Below, in pieces: positions 1 to 12,550 of a stretch of DNA of 48,353 bases. The notes below the pieces were generated by a model. The model was not told where the DNA came from. It did not search any database and saw only the letters and a program-made list of their open reading frames with translations. Positions within the stretch are counted from its first letter, which is position 1. Each line of letters starts with the position of its first letter. The stretch spans positions 116,727-165,079 of the forward strand of contig WELB01000253.1 in the NCBI GenBank assembly GCA_009602725.1. Reading direction: 5' to 3'. The translations under genes were made by a program, and so were the position numbers. This DNA comes from Spirogloea muscicola (Eukaryota; Streptophyta; Zygnematophyceae; Spirogloeales; Spirogloeaceae).

Positions 1-1956
1 CTCGCGCGGGCGCCGCCCGCGTTCGGCGCCGCGGTCGCCGGCTGCGCCTCGCCCGCCGCGCTCGCCATCTACCTCCCCACCCGGCAAGGTCTGTCCGCTG
101 CCGCCGTCAAGCCCCGTCGCCAGCGTGGCCCGGCTGCGCTTCTCGCCTTCGACGCCTCGTTACCGCGAGGCCGAGCTCGAGCCTGTGCCTCCGGCTGTCG
201 CAGCCGACGGCAGCGAGCGCTGGAGCGAGTGCGCGCGCTTGACCGGCGACGGCTCCGACAACGGCCCCGTGCTCGACTTCCAGTTCCATGCTGCGCGCAA
301 CGGCCTCCGGCTGGTGAGTGAGCACACTGGCGTCCTTGGCCGAAACCACATTCTCCCCTTGTGGCTTCCCACGCCGATCTCGGTTGACAGGCCTCCACCA
401 GTATCTCGGTCGCATAGCTGCCGCCGAGGGGGTGCGATGCCCGCGTCTCGTGCGCCGCTGTCGGCGCTGCGGGCGCTGCTGTGAGGCAGCTGGAACGGCC
501 TGAGGTCGGGCTATTGAAGCGAAGCTCGCCAGTCGCTTGGTTTTGAGGTTCTTGACTCTTGATGTTGGCCGGGGTGGCAGTTTGCAGCGCTTGGGAGTGG
601 ATGGGTGAAGGTCTTTGCTTCACTCGACCCGCTTGACCTCAGTCAGTGGGAGCTCCAGGTGACGTAATGTCCATTTTATCATCAGGGTCTCCTGACGGCT
701 ACATCTGCAGCTACGCGTTGTTGTCTGAGTCCTGGTTATCTAGCATCACACTACGGTATATGCCGTCAGCATTCCTTGTCCAAACCTGCAAATACGATGA
801 GCGCGCTGACCTGCTTCTATCTGGGACCTGAGCTCAGGACTGATAGACTGATCTTGGACAGTGAAAGCATATGACTAACCCCTCGTCACATATCCTACAT
901 TGTTGGGTGGTCCAACAGTCGCAGTTCCACCTCTTCCCGAGCGAGCGGCTGAGCAGGAGAAAGTCCTCATGCTCTACTCTCCAGCTGTCAATAAAGCCCG
1001 ACCTTGGCCAGCCATTGGCACTGGCAATCGGCGGGCAGCGCAGCCAGGCAGACTGCGCTTTTGCAGAGGTAACACGTTTTAAACCACAGCACGGTGAGGA
1101 GGCTACCACTGGCATTGATTTGCAGGGGTAACAAAGGAAGTATAGCAGATGCAAATAATGCGTTGGATGTGAATAAAATCACTTTTGCAAGAGCTGCTCT
1201 TTACGCCGCAGGTGTGGGCGTATAGTGAGCAGCTCAATCTGTGGAGCAATGTTGTTGCGCTGAGTGCTCAAGGGGAGCCCAGCTCAAGCCTCCAGGATGT
1301 GGCCTGGGCCCCAAATATGGGCAGGTGAATCATTTCCAGCTTCCTGACATCTCATGCAGCAGCCCTGCATGCATCCAGCTCTGGTGAGAGCGATTTGTGT
1401 CCAAATGCTGTCCAAGTGGACGAAGTCAGTCATATTGCCTCACTGACTGACGAGGTCACGTAGCAATTTCTGCTGCAATTTCATGCTTGCTGTACACACA
1501 GAGCTGCAATACATCGGAGCAGAGCAACTGTCATGGAGCTTGAGATGATTTCACTTGCTTATGTAAAAACTTGAGCTTCTGATTGCAGGCCCTACGAGCT
1601 TATAGCAACTGCAAGTGGCAAAGCTGTCTGCATCTGGCAGCTGGACAGCGCGGAACAGGAGTCGCCTGGTCGGCTGGCAGCAAAGAGAGTTGCAGACATT
1701 GAAGATCACCAGGGAGAGGTCAGCCAATATTTGCTGCAATGGCTGCTGACAAGTGATCCTGCCAGGCTGCTGATCGCAGCTGTGGCTGCAAAGCCTGAGC
1801 TCAGGCATCTGCCTGTCATCCTGGTTGTAGGTTTCACAAGTGGATTGGGACATGACCGGAAGCACGCTGATGTCCGTTAGCTGTAGAGAGGTGAAGCTGT
1901 GGCGAGCAAATCACGCAGGCAGTTGGTGCCTACAAGCCATGGTTGTTGCTAAGTAG
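1..1956 (+). CDS. SEH1: Nucleoporin SEH1 (WD40), 5' partial
   Basis: SEH1 is a seven-bladed WD40 protein of the Y-shaped (Nup107-160) nuclear pore subcomplex and also of the GATOR2/SEA complex. The six exons I can join in phase are 2-313, 581-658, 919-1068, 1212-1324, 1589-1718 and 1831-1956 (TAG). Diagnostic segments are GPVLDFQFHAARNGLRL, SGWVKVFASLDPLDLSQWEL, VWAYSEQLNLW, DVAWAPNMGRPYELIATASG and a final VDWDMTGSTL...VKLWRANHAGSW blade; these match plant SEH1 in order. The gene runs off the left edge, so the first blades are missing. In the first about 95 bases the frame resembling SEH1 (APPAFGAAVAGCASPAALAIY) is frame 1, while the continuation from about 125 is frame 2, so an indel or very short intron lies there. 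Family assignment is secure; the extreme 5' exon is not. Confidence 0.9.
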
Positions 1957-2010
1957 GAGCTCAATGAAATCTAGTCTTCTGTTGACATCTGCTATCCTGC
2001 CCTTATGGAG

Positions 2011-2058
2011 GCTGACGTCTATGTACAGGACAGTGCTGACGTCTGTGTACAGGACAGG
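2011..2058. repeat. 24-bp tandem duplication
   Basis: GCTGACGTCTATGTACAGGA plus CAGT at 2011-2034 is repeated with two changes at 2035-2058. It lies just downstream of the SEH1 stop, probably in its 3' UTR. Confidence 0.8.
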
Positions 2059-2770
2059 GCACTCTTGCAGAGGTCATGGCGTGTTCGGGTGTAAAAATCT
2101 GTAGGGCAGGTTCTCTGATAGTGCCAGTCTCTTTGCTTCCAGCAACAACAAGCGAGAGCCTTTTGGAATGCTCGCACTCTTATTCTTTAGGCTTATGACC
2201 GAGGCCGCTGAAGAAAGCGATGGCCTTTTTAAAAATTCAATTGCTTGAGGTCCATGTGGGTATGAAGAGCTGGTGCTATGCAACGGGGATGGTGTGTCAA
2301 TAAATGGTCTGTCTCTATATTAGTCGTGCCCATGGAAAGGCTCTTTGCCACAACTTGATGGTATCGGATTGAGACAAACATCGATTTGGGAATGCAGACA
2401 GACCCTACCACATAGCTTCTCAAGTATGACTTGGCAAGTGCCCCTTGTAGTAAGTGAAGAAGTAACAAGAAATAAACTTTAGCCGTTGTTGGAAATGCTG
2501 GTGAAGTAGCGCAGATTGAGGACGTGCTCACGGCAGACGATTGATAGGCCTGTGAGCCTGCTTGCGCTTGATAGTGACTTACTTCGGCCTGATCTACTGT
2601 AACCTCTTTTGGCCCTGGGAAGTAGCATCATGGCCCAATAAGGTGGTCAAGGTGGTCAGACTGGGCCTCAAGTGCAAGGGGTACGGCACTGATAGAGCTT
2701 GCAGTACACGCCAAGGCTGCACTGCTATGTGATACTTGTGTGAGTCAATCCTTAGCAGTCAGTCGGTTGT

Positions 2771-2829
2771 ATTTGAGCTCCCAAGTTGTGATTTGAGCTC
2801 CCAAGTTGTAATCTGTACTCCCAAGTCAG
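2771..2829. repeat. 20-bp tandem repeat, two copies plus a decayed third
   Basis: The unit ATTTGAGCTCCCAAGTTGTG at 2771-2790 recurs at 2791-2810 with one change, followed by a third diverged unit (ATCTGTACTCCCAAGT) from 2811. Each unit carries a GAGCTC or TACTC core. No function can be inferred. Confidence 0.75.
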
Positions 2830-3818
2830 ATAGCTCAATCGAAAAGCGAGACCTGGATGCAATTCACAGCCATCGCCTGTACTGGAAGTGCCTTTCTCTG
2901 TCTTATTTCAGAACGCCGACACAGAAGCACAAGCGTCAGCAGGCGTTCTCGTCATAATGAAGTGCAGTAGCGCAGCTGCTTCAAGGAGCCCTGCGGCTGA
3001 TGATGGCCACGCAGCGGCAGCGTGCCGATGAGTGCTGCCCCTTCGCCGCGTGCTCCGTGTGGGAACCTTGGAAGAATTACTGCGTCAGTTTGTGGCGGGT
3101 ATTAAAGTGCCAGTAATAACATCGAGCACGCCTGGTCTGTGTCGCAGCCTGGACTGCAGCTTCGGGCGCCGCACGTGGCCACCGATCTGATTGCTGCAAC
3201 TATGAGAGCTCAGCGTCCGATCTGCATCGCACCTCGGCAACGTCCTTCATTGCGTGACTCCACACCAAGAAGTGGTGATAGTTGGCAGACGCCCATCAGC
3301 TCCGGCGGTCCGTCTGCTGCAGCAAGTAGCGTTTTTGGAATTGAGAGCGCACCTGCGAAGACAATGAGGAGGCCAACGTGGGCGACCTGCCGCGACCCTC
3401 AAAATCTCCTTAGCTTTTGCTCCTTTCGGGGGTGAAATCGGGCAAGACCTGCGCTTGCAAGGAGGATGTATCTCTGGCGACTGGGCTCGCTGCAGCTTGT
3501 AGTCTTCTTGAAGCTCGGCAAAGCGCAGCTAGCAAATGCTTGCTGCCTTAGGTGCCTGGTGTTTCGTTGATGTGCGAAGCTGTGTTGCCTTATCACGTGC
3601 CGTGTTCACAAAGTTGCATTGGCAGATCACGGAGCACTTCAGCTTGGCATGCCAAGCAGGCGCGCTGAGCGACCTGGTCTTGGCCATGGCTTAAGCAAGC
3701 TGCGGCACCTCGGACCTGCTCGGTGGGTGACCGGGCTGCAGTGCTACAAAACCCGCTTGCTCGCCGGCTTGTGAAAGCGCCAGCTGCCGTGGCACCGGTG
3801 ACTGCGTGACCGGGCGCA

Positions 3819-5450
3819 ATGCTGCGACCATCTCTTTCAGTCGCCGGAGGCTGCCCACAGCTTGCTTCGGTGAAGGCCACGGGCAGATGGGGGTTGCCGC
3901 CAAGATGCAGCGCTTGCAGCCGCCGTCAAGCGCCCCCGAGCTGGAGAACTGTCGGCACTTGCTCGTCGAGACAGCCCATTGCCTGGCTCACCATCCGGGG
4001 AGCAGCAACCTGGACAGAGCCGACCGGAATCAACGACGGCAGAGCCAGAGGCCTCCCTCCAGACGCTCTGAGGAAGATGTACGAGGACGGGTACTGCGTC
4101 TTGCAGGTGACAAGCTTGCGGTTTTTTGAAATAACAGAAGGCCAAAGTGGCCAAGTACAGTGGCAAGAACATCTGATGACGTACATTACATTCATTTACA
4201 TTACATTGCATCAATTGACCTGCTCAGTAAGCACGGGTCTTGCAGGGAGTGGTGACACCTCATGCTGCCAGGACGCTTCATGAAAGCCGACTGCAGGGCT
4301 CGGTGCAGGCGCAGCAACCACTGGCTGTGCCGGCAGCGCAGAGCCCAGGTCCGACTACAAGCTCAGCAGAGCTCCTCGAGAGGGCCTTGTCTCAATCTGC
4401 GGCGCTGGTTATCGGCCAGCCGGTGCAGCTGGCCCTTGCAGTGAGCCTCGAGTGCCTGCCGGGCGCCGGCTGCACGGATGGTGCTGCGTCACCGGACCCA
4501 ACATGGGACCAGAAGTGGCAGGTCTCAGCACAGCGATGTTGCCCAAGCCGCTGCGCTCGAATGCAATCAGGAAAGCAACGCATGCAGCTGCTGTCTTGGT
4601 GGGCTGCTTTCTTGCAATCATCTGCTATCAGCAGTATCCAGACAGACGACTGCGAAGAAGGTCCCAACTTGGTCAGACTGATGTCTATCTATAGTTGCAC
4701 CATTGGCGCTACTCCCTGCTCCTGCTAGGAGGACATTTTAATAATGGCAGCCCTTGACACTGTGCTGGGTGCAATGCCAGAGTGATGCAACAGGAGCGAC
4801 ATGGCCGGCATTTGACAAGGACCATATTACAGCTAGGCTCATCGTTGCAGGTGCTAGTCAAACTGCAGCAGTAATGAACAATGGCAATGTGGTCAGGTGC
4901 AAAGCTGCAGCTCTGCCTGACAATGTCAATCTGTAGCCAAATGTTGGCTAGAGGAGCTCAAGCTCATCCATCTTGCAGAATTGTGCAGCGGGCGGCGATC
5001 TGACACTGCCCATGCATGGGGGCATTGTGGTGGCCCCACGCAGCCACTGGCTTGCACACGACTGCTTCAAAGCTTGGCAGCATGGATCCAGGACCGCTTC
5101 AAATGACAGTCTCAGTGCTACAGAGTACCCTTTAGCTGCACCTGTTCAGGTCACTTTATGGCAGAACCTGAACGTCATCTCAAACAGTGTTTTGAAGACG
5201 AATTTACTCAGCCCCCTGAAATGCTATGCCAGGTCCAAGTAGGTTCGCAATCAATCTGATATGGTGGTTGCTACTTCTTAAGTTCGTCATCAGTGATTCT
5301 GATTACTGGCAGATTCCATTGGCAGCTGGGGACGCACTCCTGATGCATCCGTGGCTCGCATGGATGCTAGCACCAAACACCGGTCGGTCAAGCTCCGCAG
5401 TGGTTACATTTGAGCTCCGTGCAGAGTTGGCATCAACACTGCCAGGGTAG
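3819..5450 (+). CDS. Phytanoyl-CoA dioxygenase (PhyH)-like protein with degenerate metal site
   Basis: The in-phase exons are 3819-4106, 4246-4521, 4979-5149 and 5313-5450 (TAG), about 290 aa, a usual length for PhyH proteins. Family signals are ALRKMYEDGYCVLQGVV near the N-terminus, the segment CTDGAASPDPTWDQKWQ, GGIVVAPRSHW (the PGSH-like strand) and PLAAGDALLMHPWLAWMLAP...SSSAVVTFEL at the end. In active PhyH enzymes, Fe(II) is held by HxD and a distal His (HPLLxHGS), and an Arg binds 2-oxoglutarate. Here the aligned positions read C-T-D, W (LAW) and S, so catalysis is doubtful. A small exon could be missing between 4521 and 4979, and the first 90 residues (possible transit peptide) resemble nothing I know. 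Intron 1 contains a decayed retroelement end. Confidence 0.7.
4116..4240 (-). mobile_element. Old family-A retroelement 3' end inside PhyH-like intron 1
   Basis: The stretch TTTTTTGAAATAACAGAAGG, then CCAAAGTGGCCAAGTAC, GGCAAGAACATCTGA and finally TGACCTGCTCAGTAAGCACG follows, in order and spacing, the conserved 3' module of the retroelement found intact at 38950-39061. Divergence is much higher than in the other copies, so this is an old insertion. It fills nearly the whole intron, and its last bases abut the acceptor TCTTGCAG at 4245. Confidence 0.7.
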
Positions 5451-5652
5451 GGCGATCCTTCTTGTGACGATTGAGCACAGAATGCGCGGTGATTATGCTT
5501 TAGTTGGAGTGCTTGGACCAGTAGTCATTAGCTTGGTCTCAAAGCTGTCCAGCTTTGCTTCCAATTAGACTAACTTCTTCCTTCTCCCTTTTCGTTTTTT
5601 AAAAGCATATCATAGTAAGTAACTTGATTGCTTGTTGGAGCTGCCTATGCAG

Positions 5653-7274
5653 CTCCAAGTCAATCTTGGACCGCATATGGCGAGACTGGCCCCAGCTGTT
5701 GGAGGCCATTGAAGACGGCAGCACAGGCCCAGCAGGCGCCTCCACAACAGTTGGGGCGGCTCCCTGGGAAGCCGAGGGGCCTCGTGCAGCTCGGCCTGGC
5801 GACTGTGCACCTGCAGACATGCCATCCTGCTGGTCACGCGTTCATCAGAATGACTTGCTCGCTTGGACACTGCGCCGGGATGTGGAGCAGCTTTTCCTCG
5901 GTAATCAGCAGCATGCACCTTTCTAAATTGGGCTTTGTCCAGCTTCCAAGAGTGTCATAGAAGCGTTCCTCAGGCCTCCGGGATTATGACGCACCATCAG
6001 TTGTGATCCTTATAGAGGAGCAGTGGACGGACGCGCTCGATCGGCTCCGCAGGCTCGTGGGTCTACGCAGCAAGAGCTTTTGGACCTATTTGCAGGTGAG
6101 GCTGCTGGTCATATAGCTGCAAGAGAAGGTGATGCTTTCAAAGGTCATACTTTCGTGTTTCCTGTTATATCCTAGAATACACAGCCTTCTTGGACATGCT
6201 ATGCCTGTGCTGTGTCATGGTTCAGTCTGGAGGCATAGAGCATCATGATCACTGCAAGTCAAGCTCAACTTGCGGGTCCTTGGCCTGCGGCGTGGATGGG
6301 TGGGGCAGGCCGGGACGTGTAGTCTCAAGAGTGCGCCGCGAGGCCAGCTCCATGGACGCGCCGGTCGCAAGTGCCTCCTGGAGGACGGCGAGCGCTTCCT
6401 CCTGCAGGCGCTGGACGTGAGCCTTGACCTTGATGCAAAGCTGCCACTTCAGCCTCAAGCCCTGACGACTGCAGGGTTGCTCAGAGTGCTCTTGGTGGAG
6501 GGTGCAGCTTGCGCCTGGATGGCCACCAACATATGCGGTGCTTGCCAGGACACTTGTAGCCATGGTAATATTTACTGTCGCTCAGTGCAGGTAGCTGCAA
6601 GTATGCAGCTGCTGTCAGATGATATTCTTCGACAATTGAGATTGCACTGTTGTATAGTAATTGCTTTGGGCAACTGCAGGTCTCAATCCACCTGATGCTG
6701 CTCAGTGTGGAAGCGAGTGCGCCTTTCATGTAGCCCATACAGCTACTTTTTCATGTGTTTGCGGGCTTACCGGCGAGGTCCTAAAGACCAGTGGCAACCT
6801 CCACAGGGGCGAGGGCGGGAGCACGAAGTGCCTGCGTTGGTGTACCAGTTGCTGCGTACGCCTGACCTGCGCAGCCTGTGCAGCACACGCACCGAAGCAC
6901 TAGCAGCCGTTGCCGACATTGCGCAGGTGATCTCACGGTGCCCTGCACGAGCAAACCTCGTTGGTGCTGGCAAAAGTCACCGGTGCCAGCTGAGTAACTT
7001 ACTTTGGAGCAGCTAGTAGACTGTAGGAAAGAATAACCAGCATCAGCGATGTGCCATCTCTAGCTCGTCTAGGCATCGCTTTATGCCATGCAGGCTTGGT
7101 AGGGTGCTCATGCACAAGCACTTGTGTTGGCAGTGCGTGTTTGCACTGCGTGAGGACGGATTCGGTGATGCGCGGTGGCAAGACGAGCTAGGCCAGCTTG
7201 CAGTGGCACTCGAGGCGTGCGTGCCAGAGGCCACTGCGGCTGCAACTCAAGCCCGGCAGGGGTTACGGGCATGA
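5653..7274 (+). CDS. Uncharacterised protein, five exons, 5' end uncertain
   Basis: The exons that join in phase are about 5653-5900, 5974-6095, 6309-6416, 6807-6926 and 7134-7274 (TGA). Visible segments are WTLRRDVEQLFLGLRDYDAP, SVVILIEEQWTDALDRLRRL, LLEDGERFLLQALD, VPALVYQLLRTPDLRSLCST and a C-terminal ALREDGFGDARWQDELGQLA region rich in Ala. The predicted product is mostly alpha-helical, with no membrane segment and no motif I recognise. There is no convincing ATG in the frame of the first exon, so an upstream exon is likely missing. It lies about 200 bp after the PhyH-like stop in the same orientation, so I considered whether both are one gene. The clear stop at 5450 and lack of linking exons argue for two genes. 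Confidence 0.55.
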
Positions 7275-7658
7275 GGCAGATGCCTGCTGCACCGCCACAA
7301 TGCACTGCACCATACTGGCCTCAACGGAAGGCCTACAGGTCGTCGATGCAGAGTCGAGATGCTCCATGCAAAGACAACTTGGCTAACAGCCATCAGCACA
7401 TACTTAGACTGAGCTGTCTTCTTGCTTATTGCCAGCATCTCTAGACCTCGAGCAGTCAGTCAGGAATCGGTGACCACCAAGTGCGCTGCATTGTGCGCGG
7501 GTCAGCAAGAATCTGGCCAAGCGGCACAGCTGGGCACCCTGGACAAGTGCTTGGAATCACAAACATCTGGACCCAATTCCCCACAGAGTCTGCACATCGG
7601 GGCTGGTCAGCATTCTCCGAGTATAAGACTTGCATCCCACGGTCCACCTATGCAGTGC
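7275..7658. other. Convergent intergenic region
   Basis: The space between the stop of the uncharacterised plus-strand gene and the stop of the minus-strand dihydrolipoamide dehydrogenase. Both 3' UTRs must lie here. I see no further gene or repeat. Confidence 0.5.
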
Positions 7659-9700
<2,042 letters not shown>

Positions 9701-9701
9701 N

Positions 9702-9710
9702 CCGCCGCCG

Positions 9711-9748
<38 letters not shown>

Positions 9749-9752
9749 TGGC
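9702..9752. repeat. CCG microsatellite upstream of LPD
   Basis: A near-perfect run of CCG triplets immediately adjoins the single unresolved base at 9701, directly upstream of the LPD start codon. On the coding strand it reads CGG, in the 5' leader or a longer transit peptide. Confidence 0.8.
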
Positions 9753-10071
9753 CCTGTACTGCGCGCTGCGGCACTCAGCTCCAGCGACGGAACGACAATG
9801 CAGCGACGACGGGCTTTGATTGATTGATAGCAACGCCTGCGGCAAAGCGCGCGTCACTGCAGCTTCCTTTTCCTTCTAGATGCTATTGACCGCCCATCCG
9901 TAGAAGGCGAGTGGTTTCGTGATTTGCGCCTTCTGGCCCTGTACATATCACTGGCTTGCCCGCTCACCGCCGTCGCTTTGCTTTATCCGAGAGGAAATCA
10001 AGCTTATCCAAAGCGCGGAGTCTGTGGCAGAAAGTGGCTCTCCTGGAATCGTCTTTCTTTCCTAGGAGGAT

Positions 10072-11040
10072 TTCGTGTCTTTGGAACAAACGAAGGCCAA
10101 ATGGCCAAGTACAAAGGCAAGCATATCTGAAGACCTACATAATCCTACAGCAGAATTGACCGCTCAGTAACCACGGGTCGATACATAAAGGTCGCTAATC
10201 GATGCCTGAATACTAGATGGCAGATACGAAGCCCTTCTGCCACCACTAGAGCTCGCCCAGCTTCTGGTGCAAAGCATTAGCCTGAGCACGCTGCAGACAG
10301 GCCGAAAGTCGTCGTCGCAAGAACGACGGATATGCAGCTGGCAAGCCCATCTCAGCCGGGAACACATCTGCATGTCGTGTGTAGCCTAGATTGGCTATAA
10401 TCTGAAGGAGGTGGAAACGGGTAGTCGAAGTAGTGCTGCAGCTTACTTTGTTCTGCACTGCCCACTGCGTGGCCAGCGATGTGCGTCGATGCTGGACCTT
10501 TATACGCCTCCTTAACAATAACATCGACCAAGGCCCGTGGTCCTCCACCAGGTTGCACGCCCACAATGTCAAGTCTGCGGCGATGATGACGTCCCTGGGC
10601 ATCCGTGGTGATAGGCATGATGTTATTCACTTCCACGACCGCACAGTACCCGGCGTCGCGCATCAAACCCGCCAGGGCATCGCAGAGGAGGTTGTGAGAT
10701 GCCCACCACTTCCGGTCCAGTGGGGCAACGCAGCATGTGAGTGGCGAGCTCAGTACCCTCTGCACGGAAGCCCCATTCACACTGGCGCACCCCAATCAAG
10801 CAGTTAGGTAGGAGGCCGAGGAAGAGTTGAAGCGACGTCCGAAAGGCCTCGGAGCTGAAGGTGAAGGCGTTGGCGACGGCGTGTGAGGTGATCCAGTTGG
10901 TGGCACCAGGTGTGGCGAGAGAGGTAAGTCTTGCCAGGCTCCTTGGATTGTTCTGAATCTCTGGCAGCCTCCTCAACCTTCTGCGGCGCTCAACTTCCAC
11001 TGTCGAAACCTCTCTGGATTGTGCCCCTCTATCAGAAGCT
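10072..11040 (-). mobile_element. Degenerate non-LTR retrotransposon fragment, C-terminal region plus 3' end (copy A1)
   Basis: Read on the minus strand, the conceptual protein moves through three frames. It starts with SLATPGATNWITSHAV and LGLLPNCLIGVRQCEWGF, then HMLRCPTG (a C-x-C/W-G-x8-H-x3-C zinc-finger-like motif). ALAGLMRDAGYCAVVEVNNI, LDIVGVQPGGGPRALVDVIV and EAYKGPA follow. The last part has the D...(D)xV...K spacing of a PD-(D/E)XK nuclease. After the coding remnant comes the non-coding 3' module ending near CACGAAA at 10072. Frameshifts make it a pseudogene. Family-level identity rests on the C-terminal architecture; no reverse transcriptase domain is present in the window. Confidence 0.7.
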
Positions 11041-11119
11041 TGGGCGAGGTCCGAGAATGGCGTGAGCAGGGGTTGTAGAGAGGGAAAAGAGTCGATTGCT
11101 GAGGCGCGGATGCTCAAAT

Positions 11120-11370
11120 GGCCCTAGGGGGGCAAGGGCTGTGAACAGCCAGCCCGAAAATGTGTGACAAGGTCCGAAGGGGCCAGAAAGCCGATTCCCA
11201 AGTACGATGTACACTTAAGTAGCCTTCACTAAAACATTGCAAGGCAGGGGCTGTGAAAAAGAAGAAAGAGCTCGCCCATGGAGGATAGGGGCTGGAACAG
11301 CCCCTGTGAAAAGCCAGCCCAGAAAAGTTGGACAAGGTCCAAAGGGCCGAAAGGCGCCTTAATTGCACAG
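11120..11370 (+). repeat. Family-B interspersed repeat fragments
   Basis: Two adjacent units carry the core GGGCTGTGAACAGCCAGCCC, then a GACAAGGTCC-type spacer and AAGGGGCC. A third lies at about 11880-11960. The core is a short inverted repeat (GGCTG...CAGCC), which makes the units easy to recognise in both orientations through the window. Confidence 0.7.
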
Positions 11371-11439
11371 CTATGCAAGAGACTACAGCGGATGGGAGCT
11401 TAGTAACTCCGAGTTAGCAGCTTCACATCGGAGTAACTC

Positions 11440-11530
11440 GAAGAGAGAAGGCGCGCGGGGCGCATGAATTGAAAGGGAGGCCAATTCAAGCCGATACATT
11501 GTTCAGGCAGAGTCGAGTGCAGACTAAACA
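11440..11530 (+). repeat. Family-C interspersed repeat
   Basis: A unit running from GAAGGCGCGCGGGGCGCATG through GAAAGGGAGGCCAATTCAAG to ATACATTGTTCAGGCAGAG. Related pieces occur at 12740-12800, 16335-16400 and 20275-20350. Reversed copies lie at 11700-11770, 17530-17595, 38710-38790 and 43220-43245, and a clipped piece at 39285-39318. It often sits beside family B, so B and C may be parts of a larger composite element. Confidence 0.65.
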
Positions 11531-12380
11531 ATGCTACATAATACGGAGACCTAATCTAAGGTACCTAAGATGACATTAGTACCCACGGGTGAGCACAAAC
11601 AAATCTGACAAGCTAACTTGGGAGAGGGGGAGCTGGAGCGCCGCCACGAAAGCCGGAGGCCTGACTTAGAGCGCGCCCTGCTGTAGCCCCACGTTCTGCA
11701 CTAGCTTTTTGCCTGAACTGTGTGTTGGTTGAATTGGCCACACTTTTACTCAATGCGCACCGCGAGCCTTCTTATCGGTTAATAACCGCCGTCGCCCTCG
11801 ACTGGAAGACTTCCTCTCTAATTTTTCTCTCTTCTCCCCTGTTCTTGCGGCGGCGGTAACAACAATTATTGAGCTCGTCCAAAAGGGGCTGTGAAAGGCC
11901 AGCTCAGTTAAAAATGAACAATGTCAGAAGGGCCGAATGGCGCCAAAACACACAGCTATGCAAGAGACTACAGCGTATCTGACAATACCCGTCCCAGCGG
12001 CGGTACCTGTCTCACCAGACCTCCGGAGAGCCCGCCGCGCCGCGCGGCGGTCGCCCAGAGATGCGGCGAGATCTACGGAGCTCGCGCCCGCCGCAGCCGC
12101 CGCTGCGCCCGGGCGCCGCGGCGCGCCGTGCGGCGGGGCAGGCGCAAGGCTCGCGGCGGGCCGCGGCGGCGGGCGTCTTCCAAGTTCTTTTCGCGATTGG
12201 CCAATCACAGCCATAGCCCACTTCTGGAAGAGTCGTCCTTCTTTCCAAGCCCCCCGGGCTTGGGGTGGGGCGTGCGGGAGAACGAAGGTGCGCGCGGTGC
12301 GCGTGCATCGGGAGACCTTTTCAGACCTGGTACATTCCTTCGGGCTGGTCTCTCACAGCCATTGCCAAACCTTGAAAGGG

Positions 12381-12550
12381 TTTTTTAGTTGGTGACATCC
12401 AGCATTCAGGCAATCGATTAGCGACCTTCCTATTTTGACCCGTGGATACTGAGCGGGTCAATTTGCTGTAGGTTATGTAGGCTGCAGATGTGCTTGTCTT
12501 CATACTTGGCCATTTGGCCTTCGTTGTTTCAGATACACGAAAAGTTCCTT
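12381..12550 (+). mobile_element. 5'-truncated retroelement (copy A8) with 12-bp target duplication
   Basis: This copy contains the module ATCGATTAGCGACCTT, the inverted repeat TGACCCG...CGGGTCA, CTTGGCCATTTGGCCTTCG and the terminal GATACACGAAAAG. It is flanked by the direct repeat ACCTTGAAAGGG at 12369-12380 and 12551-12562. Confidence 0.85.

Larger units (their letters stand above)
1957..3818. other. Intergenic region between SEH1 and the PhyH-like gene
   Basis: About 1.9 kb with no gene I can support. It should contain the SEH1 3' UTR and the promoter or 5' exons of the next gene. Two short tandem repeats are visible and listed separately (2011-2058 and 2771-2829). Open frames such as 3139-3435 have no recognisable similarity and no coherent splice context. 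Confidence 0.5.
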
